A DNA stretch of 64,000 bases from Melastoma dodecandrum (taxonomy: Eukaryota > Streptophyta > Magnoliopsida > Myrtales > Melastomataceae). Numbering within the stretch: position 1 is the first letter of the stretch; each line of letters starts with the position of its first letter. Positions 22,021-34,506 of this stretch are shown here, in pieces. The notes beneath the pieces were generated by a model, which was given only the letters and a program-made list of their open reading frames with translations, did not search any database and was not told where the DNA came from. A program made the position numbers and the translations under genes. The stretch spans positions 1,922,001-1,986,000 of the forward strand of contig JARUPY010000474.1 in the NCBI GenBank assembly GCA_029817715.1, given 5' to 3'.

Positions 22021-23179
22021 TCACATACAGTTCTTCAGAGAATCGCCAGCCCCTTGAAAGAAGCAATACGAGAGCGCAAAATCGGCAATAAATATGCCGA
22101 CCAGAGAAATCACCACAGCAGATGTTGTCGATTCTCCGACACCTTTGGCACCTCCCATGGTCGTTACTCCCCATGCACAACTCACAACACTTACAATCGC
22201 CCCAAAGACCTGTGACTTTATCATAGCGCTGATAATATCCCACCACCGAAGGGCCCTTTGGGCCGAATCGAGGATGATGTTGATGTTCACTCCGTAAATG
22301 GCATCCGCGAGTAGAGCGCTTGACGCCATTCCAACAGTAAAGCACATAAGTGTTAACAAAGGTAACGCGAGGCACGATGCGATCACTCTTGGTGTCACCA
22401 AGTAATCTACGGGATTTGATCCAAGGACCCGAAGGGTGTCTGTTTGCTCGGACACCTGCATTGTTCCTAACTCAGCGGCAAAGGCACTACCTATGCGACC
22501 AGCAACGACGATGGCTGTAATCACAGGACTTAACTCCCTGGAGAACGCAAGGGCTAGAACGCCACCGACAGACCGATTCAAACCCAACCGAGTAAACTCT
22601 CTAACGAACTGAATGGTGAAGGCCATCCCAACAAAGGCCGAGGTCAGTAAGCAAACTCCGACAGATCTAGGGCCTACTCGCTCCAGTTGCTGAAGTGTAT
22701 TTCTCCAATGTACCTTTCCCTTGATAATCCGAACGATTACCTGACCAGCGATGATGAGTGTCGATAGACCCCTCCACAAGTACCCTGGGGGAGACCATTT
22801 GCTAAACCAAGTCTCTATTGCCGGGGCAGGCACATTATTGGTATTAGTCTCTTCTTCCAAGGTCGAAACAACCGATGGGTGGCCATCCTTGGAGTTAGGA
22901 ATTGCACATATCTTTGTTCCACTTCTTGAGATAAGCATCAAGGGATGAGGGACATCCCTCAAGTCTTTAACTTTTTTCTGAAGCCTATTGGTGGATTCGT
23001 TTCTACAATGAATCCGTCCATGTGACAGCAAACTTCGTCTTCTGCAATTAAAATTTCATTCGCTATAATGAATAAGAATGGAATAAGCTTAATGCAACCA
23101 CATAGCAGCAGGAAAAAGATAAGAACCTGGTGCTGCCATTCAAGTACATGAATGAGTGAAGCCGAAAAGTCAACTGCAT
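22021..23179 (-). CDS. TGD1: TGD1 homologue, chloroplast MlaE-family lipid-import permease
   Basis: TGD1 is the membrane permease of the TGD1-2-3 ABC transporter in the inner chloroplast envelope, which moves ER-derived lipid into plastids for galactolipid synthesis. Exon 1 is 23179-23127 (MQLTFRLHSFMYLNGS), then an intron 23126-23042 with GT-AG ends, then exon 2 to the stop at 22021, giving about 353 residues, the usual size. MlaE signatures are clear: VGVCLLTSAFVGMAFTIQFV, ALAFSRELSPVITAIVVAGR, the GSAFAAELGTMQVSEQTDTL loop and IKSQVFGAIVSVVSCAWGVT. Several hydrophobic spans are visible, and the N-terminal part is basic and Ser/Arg-rich, as for a transit peptide. The frame is fully open. 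A transposon lies about 285 bp upstream of the start. Confidence 0.95.
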
Positions 23180-23463
23180 AATTACTCTTGAAATATAGTA
23201 GTGAGCAGGAAATAGTGGAGATGAAGACCAGAAGTCCCGATAATCAACAGCGACTGCAAATTACCTGAAAGTTACAAGAGTTGAAGATTAGTATACTTGA
23301 AAGAGACAAGGGAGCAAAACAGCCAAAAAGGTCCCTAATTCTTCACTTGGCATCCAGAGGAACCCAACAACATGCCTCCTCATTCGTTCGTGGGATAAAA
23401 TATTCCTTTGAGTCTCAAATTTTAATTCTACCCAGCCATCACATTCCAATGGCTTAGCATTGC
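23180..23463 (-). promoter_or_regulatory. 5' leader / proximal promoter region of TGD1 homologue
   Basis: This is the 284 bp between the start codon and the inserted DNA transposon, so the original promoter is at least partly displaced by that insertion. No TATA box is assigned. It may contain a leader intron, since TACCTG near 23263-23268 is a possible minus-strand splice donor. Confidence 0.4.
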
Positions 23464-24508
23464 CAGTGTAATTAAAAGCGCAAAGCGCACTTGAAGCGCA
23501 AGGTTGCGCTTTGCGCTTTAGTCCGAAGCGCAAAGCGAGGCGCACGCTTCACCGTTTGAAGCGAGGTCGAAAATGAATGACCCTCCATAAATAAAATCCA
23601 GCATTTTTAGGACTTTCCGTAAATAAAATCCAGCAAAACAACGCGTCAATTTTAGCAAAATAACCCTCCCAAACATCCCCAGAGGTACACACAGCCAACA
23701 CGAACACTACGCTTACACAAAACTAAAGACAAAGCCATCCAATCCGACAGACCACTCACTCAAACCATATCATTGTACGAGAACAGTCCACATGCCCAAT
23801 CAAAAATCAAGAACGAGGCAAGAATAATCAAACCATATCATGACCGAACCAAGCGAGAAGGAGAAGAAACCTGCCCGACGATCAAATGCCCGAACAAGCT
23901 GTTGCAGCTACTACGATGATATCCAGTAAAAACAAACACAACGCACTATATTGGTGTTCGCCACCACACAATCAACCTCCGATAGCTCCGGCCAACCAAA
24001 TCCTCACGCCAACACACCACCACACAACCGACCAACAAACAACCAACCCCCGCAACCTCTCTCCCTTCCCCTCTGTTCCCCACTATTAAGTTCTTCTGTT
24101 CTTCTGTCCCCTCTGCAGCAACGCCTTCAACTCCTCTGCAGCAATGCCACAGTCTTCTTCCGGCGCCCTACTATGACGATTAAAAGGGTCCGGGAGCCTA
24201 TGATCGAAGTTTCTGATTTGCAATGGAGGAGGAGAATCGAGGGTGCGATAGGAGGTGAGGGGGAGATAGGGTTAATTAAATTTGTAATACTTTTTTGGTC
24301 CTTAAATTTTTTTATTTTTTACAATTAAGTCCTTAACGCTTCAAACGATGAAGCGAGGAAAGCGCACGCTTCGTCGCTTTTCCCCGAGGCGCACCCGAAG
24401 CGCACGCTTTACTGATTGCGCCTCGCTTCGGGGTCTTTGAGGCGACCCACGTCGCCTCGCCTCAAAGCGCTCGCTTAAAGCGCAAAGCGAGCGCTTTTAA
24501 TAACACTG
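23464..24508. mobile_element. non-autonomous DNA transposon with AAGCGC-rich ends
   Basis: Terminal inverted repeats are CAGTGTAATTAAAAGCGC at the left (23464-23481) and, reading inwards on the minus strand, CAGTGTTATTAAAAGCGC at the right (24508-24491): 17 of 18 bases agree. Both ends then carry dense subterminal AAGCGC/GCGCTT and GAGGCGC motifs (23475-23560 and 24350-24500). The interior is C/A-rich and encodes no transposase. The architecture suggests a hAT-like non-autonomous element, but no clear 8-bp target duplication was found, so the superfamily is inference. It inserts 285 bp upstream of the TGD1 start. Confidence 0.8.
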
Positions 24509-24542
24509 ATATGCACTACCACCCAAGCCATAAGCAGAAACA

Positions 24543-25180
24543 GTGATGCTAGAGCAATATAATGGGTTGAATGGGGAGAAGTATATTAGGAAGAGGAACA
24601 GGCCATTGACCAATGAGGAGTTGGATGGTATGTCTCTACATGAAGGATATAAGAAATTGGAGTCTCCTGTCTCTTATGTTTCTAGTGGGACCCCTGCCAG
24701 AAAGATCCTAGCATCTCCGACACCCATGGCGACACCACCTTATGTGATTCAACAGCTCGATGTCACTAAGGAAGCAATTGGCAGTTTTCCTTTCATGAAG
24801 CCAAAGGGTTACTGATATTTTGGGTCTTCACTAAATAAGGGGAATGAGGAGGAATTATTCCTTGAAGAGTAGAAAGAGAGAAAGATTATGAAGCTTTTGT
24901 TGAAAGTGAATGACTATGGAACACCTCAACAGAGAAAAGTGTTTTGGAGGCAGCCTACTGATAAGACACGAGATTTTGGCGAAGATCTTATGTTTACTAT
25001 GATTTTGCCTTTGTTCTTGCAACCAGGCTTGCATAGTCGGGAAGGGCCTTTGTTGGTTAAGGTCATAGATAGGGTGTCGCATAAGTCAGACGAATTGGTG
25101 CGGCATTTTGTGCATAAAATTCTAGTTGTGATCGAACTGCTATTCATAGATAAGAATTATTATTTATGCTCGTGTCGAGA
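24543..25180 (+). pseudogene. SF3B1 (U2 snRNP splicing factor 3B subunit 1) partial pseudogene
   Basis: Intact SF3B1 is a large nuclear HEAT-repeat protein that binds the branch site in U2 snRNP. Here only the junction of the N-terminal region and first HEAT repeats remains. Segments are [67 protein letters not shown] and [20 protein letters not shown]. In-frame stops occur at 24813-24815 (TGA) and 24870-24872 (TAG), and substitutions are frequent. Homology ends at about 25180, with a frame change. No introns are visible; an intronless source gene or a processed copy would both explain this. Confidence 0.9.
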
Positions 25181-26690
25181 GGCTTATCTACAAGGAGAAA
25201 CAACTTCAGTGGGAGCAGTCCCTCTAGGACTGCAAGATCCAGAACGATGGAAATCTTCAGCTTGTTGGTTGTATGTGTTTCACAGATCAAACGCAGGCCT
25301 GGCAAATAGTTAATGAAATGATCTCTGATATATGTTGCCTTCGCAAAGGCGAAAAGGACAATGCCCCGAGGCATTTCAATATAGTCAAGTACCCTTCTGC
25401 ACCTGCTGCATTGGTCACATTGTACATGTCTATCGTGAAGGAAAATAGAGACTTCGCAAATGAGGCCATTAGATATTTTCTTGATAGCTACAGAAGAAGC
25501 GGTCCGCCGAAGCTTATGCAGCCACTATTTGTTCTGGTAATGTTAGAGTTCTGTAGGTTGCTTTGGCAAAAATTCTTGTGTATATCCATGGTATTCCCTC
25601 TGCCGAAGTAACTTTGGGTTTTTTGGGAGGTTATTGGTGTGGGGGACAATGGAGGCAACTTGAATCCAGGCTTAGGAAATTGGAAGCACGAAAAAAAAAT
25701 ATTTGGAAGATAGTCCCTATTCAAGAAACTTTTCCTTTCATAAGGGAGTGGTTGAACCCGACCTCGTATTCAGGATGAACCCGACTTCGTGCATAGTGGC
25801 TTGTTCATGGAGTTGGAAAATGAAGAACCAAAGGGACCTGGTGTACTCAGCGAGTGGGACTATTCCATCTGGCAAGGAAACACATGTTTCCAAAACAACA
25901 GCCTTGACGACAAGGGTATTTCTGAGGAGAAGGTATTGTTCCATGGAAACACGAGTTGGGAAGAAGTAGGATAGGTTCAAGCTTCAATCAAGGCCCAAGC
26001 TCGTCAAGCCATGAAGGAGGAAATTGCGTGAATAAGAAAATATAGGGAGTCTTTATGTAATTAAAAAAGAGGTGATGGAAAGGTGGATGGGCGGGTATAA
26101 GAAACGCTTTGTTGGGAAAGCGGCAAGCTGAGAAAATAGATATTTGAGAATGGGGATAACGGGCAAGGGGAGAGTGACGTAGCGTTAGAGGTTCATAGGG
26201 AAGTAATCGGGGGTTCGTGTGTGAGGCAGAAAGGATCTTCAACCTCCGGCTTATGGAGCTGTTGATCGACTGGTCGTCCGTGTTTTACTCCAGTTAACGA
26301 GAAGGTTCAGCTGCGAGTCGAATTTCCAGCATCAGAACATCGGAACATCAACCGTGAAAGGTTCAGAACATCTTCAATTAACTCACTAATGACATTCTTG
26401 AAATAAAAAGGTTATGAAATCATATAGATTACCAGGAGTTTGCAGTTCCTGCCACGGTCACTTTTGGCAAAATAACCAGATAGTGCGGGCAGCCATACCG
26501 AAACCAAGTCATACATATAATTTTTTCCATAAGATGCTCTCGTTCTCGGCAGTGTCGAATGGCGGGTTCAGATAGATTAGGCCAAAATAACTTACTTCCT
26601 ATAGCCGAGGGAAAACCTTGCGAGGGATCCCCAAGAATTTAAAGGATGAAAGGAAGAAAAAAGTTGAGTTGAGTTGGGTTTGGAGATTTG
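25181..26690. other. coding-like but unidentified sequence, then non-coding DNA
   Basis: A plus-strand stretch at 25273-25611 reads well as protein ([60 protein letters not shown]) and then decays into frame-broken text up to about 25970. It directly follows the SF3B1 fragment and may be a second captured gene piece. It is not recognised. From about 26000 to 26690 nothing coding is seen; this includes the 3' flank of the TBC gene. Confidence 0.4.
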
Positions 26691-29600
26691 TTACTGGATT
26701 TTCTCGTGGAGGGTGACAACGAGGTCGTGGGCATCATCGAGGAGCCTCCATACGTCCAATTGCCCAGCCATGCTGTTGCACTCCCTCATGATCTCCTCCA
26801 TGCTGCTGTACTTTTCTATTATCAGCTTCCTCCTCTGGAGCACGCACGCTGCAATTGCGTACAACAACAGGTCATCTGTTGGGGGCGCCCGCAGCCTCAT
26901 CCTCCCCCAGGCTGACTTTGCAATTCCGGCCCTTATTGCTGCTTGGTCAGCCCACATCACCTCCCACAGGCAAAGGGTTTGCTCAAAGTTCAGCTCCCGC
27001 CTGAATAGAACGACAACCATCCTGTACACGAAGAAGCAATCCTCTGCTTGGAGCTTCTCCAGGTGACTGTACAGATGAGAGTCCTTGCACTTGATGATCT
27101 TCGAGACGATGTTCAGTTGCCGCCTTATTCCGACCTCGTCAAGCCTGAAGTTATGCCGTGCCTTCTTCATGAAACCCACGAAGCACCGGAAGGCCTCGCC
27201 ATCATCCTCCATCACTGAGACTATCGGCGACAGCAGATCGCTCATGCCCTGGCAGTAACCGATCTCAGGGTCATACAAAGCGTAGGCTTCGAGGATCGCA
27301 ACCAGACGGGCAGCATGGAAGATCTGACACGGCTCCAGGTGGTCATAATTCCTTAACCCGACACGATCAGCAATCTGTCTAGAACTTTCTTCCGTCACAT
27401 TTGCCTGAGAAGGAGAAAAGACCACCCAGTCATCATGAGCTCGCAATGCATCGAGGCGGATAATCTTTTGCCACATGGCAAAGTCTTCTTCATTGTGTGC
27501 TTTGATCTTGTCCCCAATCTCAGTGTTAGATAAAATTTCCTCGGCAAGCTCGGTCAGATCCGCATCCTTGATTATGTCAGATGGCTGTGCATTTTCAAGC
27601 TCGTCCGAGCTATCTGAATCAGTAGAATCAGATCATCAGCAATCCCACCCTCAGAAGTTACCCCACTTTTCACCTTGTCCTCTTCCACTGGCGTGTCCTT
27701 TTCTTGACAATCCATATCTCCATTCTTTGGCAAAATTTCCCGAGAAATTGGCGCTGAATGCCGAAGTACCTTATGCTCAGGTTTCTTTGCAAGTCCATCA
27801 GCCACTGCATCCTCCCTCTGATAATCTTGTTTACCATTTTTCTGCAAATGATCCCCACAAGCAGTCACTGAAGGAGGAGTAGCCTCATGTTCACATTTCT
27901 CTGCATGTCCTTCCATCGTCATACCGTTTTTCTGGCAACCCTGATGTCCATTCTCATGAGAATTTACCACAGTGATTGCCACCAATGCTTGAAAAACATG
28001 AGGTTGAGGTTTATCCGCTTGACACTCCACCGCTGTATCTTCTTTTTGGCATTCCAGATCTCTGCTCTTTTGCGAATTTCCCCCAGTTATTTTCACTGAA
28101 GGATTCAATTCAGGATCTATGTGACTCTCCATTGCAGCTGCAGGAATTCTATCCGAGCACTGCAGAACTGGAACTTTACTTTTCTCCTCATTGCCTTCCG
28201 CCAAAATCAGACTTGAGGACTCAGGGACCTGATCGACTTTTTGAGCATCCAAGTAATTCGAAGAAAGGGCAGCTTTCTCTGATGAACACGATATTCTTGA
28301 ACTTTCATCCTCCTCTGCTATAGTATACAAAACCGGACTAAAATCTGTGCTGCCTTCAATATTGTTACCGCCACTATCATCCTCTGGTTCCAGAGCTTTC
28401 TCTTTAAGTTTAAGAAGTCTTTCACACTCTTTACGTAAATCTTCGTATTCCTGACTGAAGGGCGAGTCCCATGATAACAATAATAAAGTGAATGTCAACA
28501 TAATCAACTACAATGGTAATATTATGTACATGTGGAATAACAAAAAACAATACCTGTTTTGACATCTTACAATATCTCTTTCGTCTTTAGAACTATTCAT
28601 ACCATATCTGTGGAAATATAGAGGGAACAACATGAGCAGAATTACATATAGCCAGACAAACAGATCTACGAGATGAAACAGAGCTGCCATTTCCTTGTCG
28701 GATGGGTAGGTATGAAATTCCACAGATGCTTTACATGTTTTGTAAGAACGAAGAGTGTCCAGTAACTTCATAAATTTCAGCAAAGGATATGTATTCAGCC
28801 AACACACACAAAACAATCATATCATGCATATGACCAACAATGTTTGCTCCTCTCTCTTATGTAAGCCATCTACAATCTCCTCCACATGCCTGTTCAGTTT
28901 CTCTTCCCTCTTTGTACTAAGTGAGCCATCAAAGTGTGGTGGACTGGATTTTATACCAGCTTCATACAGACCTCCTCATCATCTGTTGCCTTTAATAACA
29001 ACCTTCGCCAAAAAGCTAGACTCTACTCTCTTGTAGACCTAAAGATTCTTGCTCCCGAGAAGTTAAAATAACCAGTACCAATTGTTTGACATGTGTAGTT
29101 TGCCGAATTGAAGATCTGCATACTATTCCTTTCAAGCAATTGTTTTATAGCTCAAATGCAGCAAGGAACACTCGAAAAGACTGTCGAAAGTAATGTGTAA
29201 TTTACTCTAGTGAGTAAAAAAGTGAGGTAACGGTATGCCAATCCAGTGGAAGAAGACAAGATAATCTTCCACAAAGAGTCCAGCTGTTGATGGCATCAAT
29301 AAGACAATGTTTGCTCAGGGGAGACATCCCACGCTATCACAAACATAGGAACTAAAGGACACGAGTATCCTAGTTAGAGTAACTTCGTCAATTGCAGGAA
29401 GATTGGGGATCTAGTTAAATAAGATCATGGACTTATCAGGAACTATCATCTACCACACTGGGAACTGGGAAGCAGAGAATACATAACAAGGAGGAGAAAT
29501 CCAAGATATGAAGGCTGCTATGTAACTGATATCATCTAGAAAGAGCTGATTACTCCTTGTTTATGACCAAAGCGCCTTGCAAGGGAAGCCTGCTCTTAGA

Positions 29601-31507
29601 TGAGAGCCTTGGAGGACAGCATACATGTGATAAGGTGGATGCGGAGTTGATTGTCAAACGTGTGGCTATCCCAGACTTGCTTGAAAAGCTTGCGAAAAAT
29701 CATTCTTCTGGGGCATTAGACTCAACCTACGAACACTAAGAGCAAAGTCCAACGAGCAAAGGGTAATCCAGCCAATTTGGTCAAAAACCACAAGATCTCA
29801 CGTAATTTTTTGTTTCCTCCCTGATGGCACTTTCTATGTATGTTAACAACCTCCTGCCCCTGATGTTTAGACTGCTAACAAGGCCAATAATTGGAAATGC
29901 TTTATTTTTATCACATACATGATATGTCAATGCCCCTTTACATAGAGCACACCCCAACTAAAGTGGGATTGATGAGGATTATTGAATTTGCATGCCGTCT
30001 TACCTCTTGCAAATATTCGTGCAATTCTCCATCTAAAACCCGCGAATCAATATATCACACATGATTACCTCAATATTGCACCAAGTCTCTTCTGCATATT
30101 TACTGATTTAGAACACCATGAATATTTTAAACTAGAGCAGTTAAAGATGTTGTTTTTTTTTTTCTTAGTCTACCTAACAAAAAGCACTCAGAGAAAAGGA
30201 AAAATACAACTACTGAGGAGTGAGGAACATATAGATGTCGAAATGGGAGACATGGTCTAACAAATCTTAGGGCAACGTGGATTAACAACGTAAATATGAA
30301 AACAGAAGTGCATTTCTTCAACAATCCAATTAATGGGAAAAGTACTTACACTCCAAGAAGTAACGGCCACACTTCCCCTCTTATACTTGGATCAACACCC
30401 TAGACGAAAAATAAGAAACTCTCAGACCTAGACAGAAACTCCGAAGTAGATCTCTTGAAAATTTATTTATTCCATTACAAGAAACTAGTCACTTACTCCG
30501 CTTCGTACTTTCTTCAAAAACTTAATACCGCCATCAGAAAGTTTACCATCAGGCCCAAACAAACTCCTCCACTGCTTAGGCAAGAGCGCATGTTTTCTTC
30601 TTCTCCGAGACCATGGTGATTTCAAATTACCCCTGGAAAAGGAAAAAGGATTGATTGTGCTTGACAAGAAGAGAGAGAACAATCAAGCAAAATAAATCAG
30701 AAGGCTTCACCTGCAAAGATCCAACAATTTCGTTCCAAAATCATCAATCAGTAACTAAATGCAACGCAGAGAAAACTAACAGGTAAAATTTTCCATCAGT
30801 GGCATGAAATTCAGTAATGAACATGATGATCAAACAGGGGTAAACTTAGCTTTCTAGAGTAACAAAAGCTACACCTCCCGATCCAACTAGTAGAATCAAT
30901 GTCAGCATTGTTTCAGCCCGTCTCATAGGTTTAGTATCCACAAAAATACAGCATCATGATCTCACTGTCACCCAAGCAGCAGCCCATAATTTTAAAGCTG
31001 ACTTGATAATCGGATTCAAAGCCAATAAGAAAGGAATGGCTGAGATGATGACAGGGAAAATAGGCAATTTCTGCCACTTCAAGGAAGGAAATTAAAAAAA
31101 AAAAAATGGCATGAGGAAGGCACCAACAGATCCTAGGTATTTCCCTCAAAATCTTCCCAACAACTAGGTGGGAAAAACATCTGAAGCAACTGTATAAACA
31201 TTTATATCGAGCATCCTGCTGATAAACATATATGAACACAGTACGTAGCAACAAGAAAAGGGGCGAGGAAAAGGGCAGGCAGAACTCACTGTTTAGAAGG
31301 ATTTGGTGAGCCCGAGGAGGATGCAGACAATGATGGGGAGGCAACAACCAACAAAACCGATCGCAAATGTATCCAAGATGAGGACGACGAACTCGAAGAC
31401 GAGGACAATGAGGAATTAGTCGAAGAGGATGACAACGATGAGGACGATTTAGCCGGTGGAGAGGGGGTTGAAGATGAAGAAGTAATACTTCTCCTGAGAG
31501 ATCTCAT
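26691..31507 (-). CDS. TBC-domain Rab GTPase-activating protein, five exons, apparent frameshift
   Basis: TBC proteins speed GTP hydrolysis by Rab GTPases in vesicle traffic. Exons: 31507-31290 (Ser-rich N-terminus, SSSSSWIHLRSVLLVVASPS), 30632-30497 (SPWSRRRRKHALLPKQWRSL), 30399-30350 (GVDPSIRGEVWPLLLGV), 28607-28554 (YGMNSSKDERDIVRCQN) and 28454-26691. Splice sites are GT-AG and phases match at each junction. The TBC domain is split: its start is in exons 2-4, then an acidic linker of about 250 residues, then IIRLDALRAHDDW (arginine finger in IxxDxxR) and YCQGMSDLLSP (glutamine finger). Both catalytic fingers are kept. Near 27631-27634 the linker frame and the TBC frame are out of register by what looks like one missing base in GATGAT-CTGATTC. 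If real, the protein stops early. Sequence error or a tiny unrecognised intron are alternatives. Confidence 0.85.
28608..30349 (-). other. 1.74-kb intron 3 of the TBC gene
   Basis: Bounded by GTAAGT (minus strand, ending exon at 30350) and TTCCACAG before 28607. It is AT-rich, with no element or gene recognised; ORFs here (for example 29557-29739) look spurious. Confidence 0.7.
30633..31289 (-). other. intron 1 of the TBC gene
   Basis: It runs from the donor GTGAGT after the Ser-rich exon to TTTTCCAG before exon 2. No other feature is seen. Confidence 0.75.
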
Positions 31508-33180
31508 CAAAGATTGCTCTTTCCTCCACTCCGTCAGTATCTATTTACACAAAATTAATACAAACACAGACACACTCGCACTGTTTCTCTCCCTAATTCC
31601 GCTAGGGTTTCCCTTCTCCAACCAATTCGAAAATACTAAAAATAAAGCTACCTAAAAACCCGTTCCATGGTTTCCAATTCGCGTCCTCCGATCTGGGGCC
31701 GTTCGTTTTACCAACGATGGCCTAGGCCAAGGAGATCCAGTCCATGGCCGCGACTAGCGATGGCTAGGCAGACATTGGAACCTCCACCGCCAGGGCCGTG
31801 GCCTCCGGCGCTAGCCTCGGAGAAGGAGATCCATGTACCGATGAGACCACCACCGACGAAGCCGGCGGATGATCGGTGCATCAAAGACTAGAGATGAGGC
31901 TGGTGATGAGGAGGGGGAGGGGGAGACGGAAACGCCGGCGATGGGGAAGTTGTGTTGTGACGGGGAGACGGTGGTTGAGCTCGCCCGTGGATTATGGGGA
32001 GGATGCTAATTAAGGAAGTTGTGGGGAGGGGGTGAGATTGATTAGTTTTGTTATATTGATTAATTTAATTTTTTCATGGCCATACATTACGGTTGAATTT
32101 GATGTTGATCATGATGGTGACTGGGCGTTTTGGAGTAATTGAGGGATTTTTTGACATTTTGTTTTGGGTCCAAAGTTTTGGGAAACCAACATTTTCACCT
32201 ATAATAAATAATTACACAAATGATGAACCGGCTGGCCCAAATGTGTGTGTGTGGGTGCTTAAAAAGGCGCAGCTTTTATTTGTTTTTCCAATTTTTTTTA
32301 ATAAAATTTAAAATCACTAATATATTTTTATTTATAAATTTAAGTAAACTTTTTTCCGTACAGATGACAGGACATTCTCGTCATAATTGCCAAGCATATA
32401 TCATTTATACATTTGAGATGAATTGGTTGAGCATGCAATTACTGCGTAGAGAGAAAAAAAAAGGTACACAATTATTTCATTACACCCAAAGAGATGTGTT
32501 AATTATTTCTCCTAGTGATTGACGATTTTCTTTTTCTTTTTCTTTTTTTGTCGGGGAGGGGGGGAATTTCAAGTCAATTCCCTGTCTTAGATGGATCGGT
32601 GATATCAATGAGATTTCGTATGGTTAAGTTCGAGGTGATTAGAGATCATTAGTAGTCAAAATGTAAATATCTTTCATATCTTGAGATATAAATTTGTTAC
32701 TTGATTAATTAAAGAAATGAAATAAGAAAGAAAAGGTATCATTAATAAGACAATAGATAAATATTAAGCATTGCCTCGCCTTTGAAGGAGATGACGTTCC
32801 ATTTTTATTCCGTTGGGGTTTTTTAGATCGCCATTTTATTGGTCTGTTAGTTTGAAACCAAAAAAAAAAAAAAAAAAAACAGAGAAAGAAAGAAACTCTT
32901 TATCCTTTCTTCTACTAGATATTAGCTTTTTAGGATTTTTTTTTCGAAAAAATGGATAAAAAAACACATTTTATGTAATTTATATTAATTTTCATTTTTA
33001 ACGGAATTCAAAAATTTATAATCCACTTCTAAATTATATTTGTATGCAATATTACCATTGGGAAAGGAGAGTTATGGTAGCAAAGGCGATTTCTATGGGG
33101 AAAAAAAATACTTTGGGCCATAATTGTGGGCCGAAGTGAGCTCCGGCCCAAAAAAGGCCCAGCCTCCCATCCCAACTCTC
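31508..33180. other. TBC gene 5' flank and AT-rich intergenic DNA
   Basis: The first 120 bp upstream of the start contain C/T-rich sequence and GCTAGGGTTTCCC, like a plant 5' UTR/promoter. The stretch 31660-32000 is GC-rich with plus-strand ORFs that look spurious. From 32040 the DNA is AT-rich, with a poly-A run at about 32861-32879. Nothing else is recognised. Confidence 0.5.
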
Positions 33181-33272
33181 CAATTATATTTAGCAAAAAT
33201 TTAATCATGCCTAACTAGAGCTTCATCAGATGACGTAACTGTAACTTGCTAAATGTGAATAATCTCGGCTTG

Positions 33273-33391
33273 TCCTCCCAAAGGCTCCTTTCTGGGTTCC
33301 CCACTACCAACTCCCTCGCAGCTCCATCATCTCCCCACGGCACGGATACGAAGGATGACCACCCCGTCTCTCGCCCTTCCGGTCTCTACAA
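33273..33391 (+). pseudogene. possible isolated exon ending at a GT donor
   Basis: One frame is open and protein-like (SSQRLLSGFPTTNSLAAPSS then HPVSRPSGLYKG) and ends at GGAG-GTGAGA, a good splice donor. The Ser/Leu/Pro-rich composition resembles an organelle targeting region. No start codon upstream and no following exon were recognised, so it may be a gene scrap or chance. Function unknown. Confidence 0.2.
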
Positions 33392-34480
33392 GGGAGGTGA
33401 GAAGCAACCCTACGCCTAAAAACTGTTTAGAATTAGAGTAAACTTTTGAAGTTTACGGAAGATTCATAATATATAATACCATGCGCATGTCTTGTCCACG
33501 GGAGAGAGGGAGAAAAAACAATTGTTTACGGAAAAATGTGGCATAACATATATGGTTTTAATGACGAGTCATAAGAAGTTTGACCTTTTGCGAGATAGAA
33601 GCCAACATTCTCCATTGCAGAAGCTGTTACCTTCTATAAGAAAATATTTTTTTATGTAATTAATAAATAATTACGAAATTAAAGTGAATATTTCATGAGA
33701 AATTTCCTAATTGGTCAAGATATTTATGATTGAAAACACATGATTTGTTACCAAATAAATTAAAATCCGTAACATACTTCTTATTAAAGGAAATAAATTA
33801 CTTATTTATGGAAATGTTAGGTAAGGTTGTCTCAAGTGGATCGACTTGAGCACCAAGGAACCGGGGACAATTGTCAACATCATTTATCTAGGTTCATTGA
33901 ATTAGACATCTTGGACAAAATGAAATCAAATTTGATACTTATGGAAATTAATATCTAATTACTTCCATTTGTAGAATGTTATTATAACCTTCTGCAATGC
34001 ATTATTCATTAGAACTATTATTAAATCAAACCCTAATTGAATTTTTTATGGATAGTTGCATGTCGGTGACACATTTGTATTATTTGAATGTATATGTTAA
34101 CCACTTATTTATTTTCTTTTATGTGCATAACCTATTCTTTGTAATATTAGTTTCTACGTTTAGATTTCGTGTCTTGTATAAATAAGTGTGCCTAGTTGTA
34201 TTGTATGTAGAGAACGTGTATATTCTAACTAAGAGTGATGGTGTACAAGAAACATTGGTTGTTAATCACACACGGGAAGGAACATAAGCTGTAGAAGGCT
34301 GTAGCGTCGGTGAAGCCTTCTAGGAGGGTGACCTAAGGCCACGAGGGACAATTGGTTGGAGGTTGCGGGAGATGTTGGTGAAGACGTGCGATTGGAAGCT
34401 GGCGTCTCAAAGTTAGTGGGCCGAAGAGAATGGTAGATACTCTAAAAGCACAGAAGGTGAGGGACTGATCAGATTCTGTA
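33392..34480. other. AT-rich intergenic DNA
   Basis: No ORF with recognisable content. Sequence at 34190-34480 turns more GC-rich and may belong to an old repeat, with no paired copy in the window. Confidence 0.45.
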
Positions 34481-34506
34481 TTACGTTATGTGTGTAGGAA
34501 CCTAGG

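Noticed and set aside
31286..31510. Poly-serine ORF as a separate small gene
   Set aside because: It splices in phase to the next exon and is the first exon of the TBC gene.
31667..31891. Pro/Arg-rich plus-strand ORF upstream of the TBC gene
   Set aside because: It is GC-rich leader/promoter sequence with no domain and no clear gene structure.
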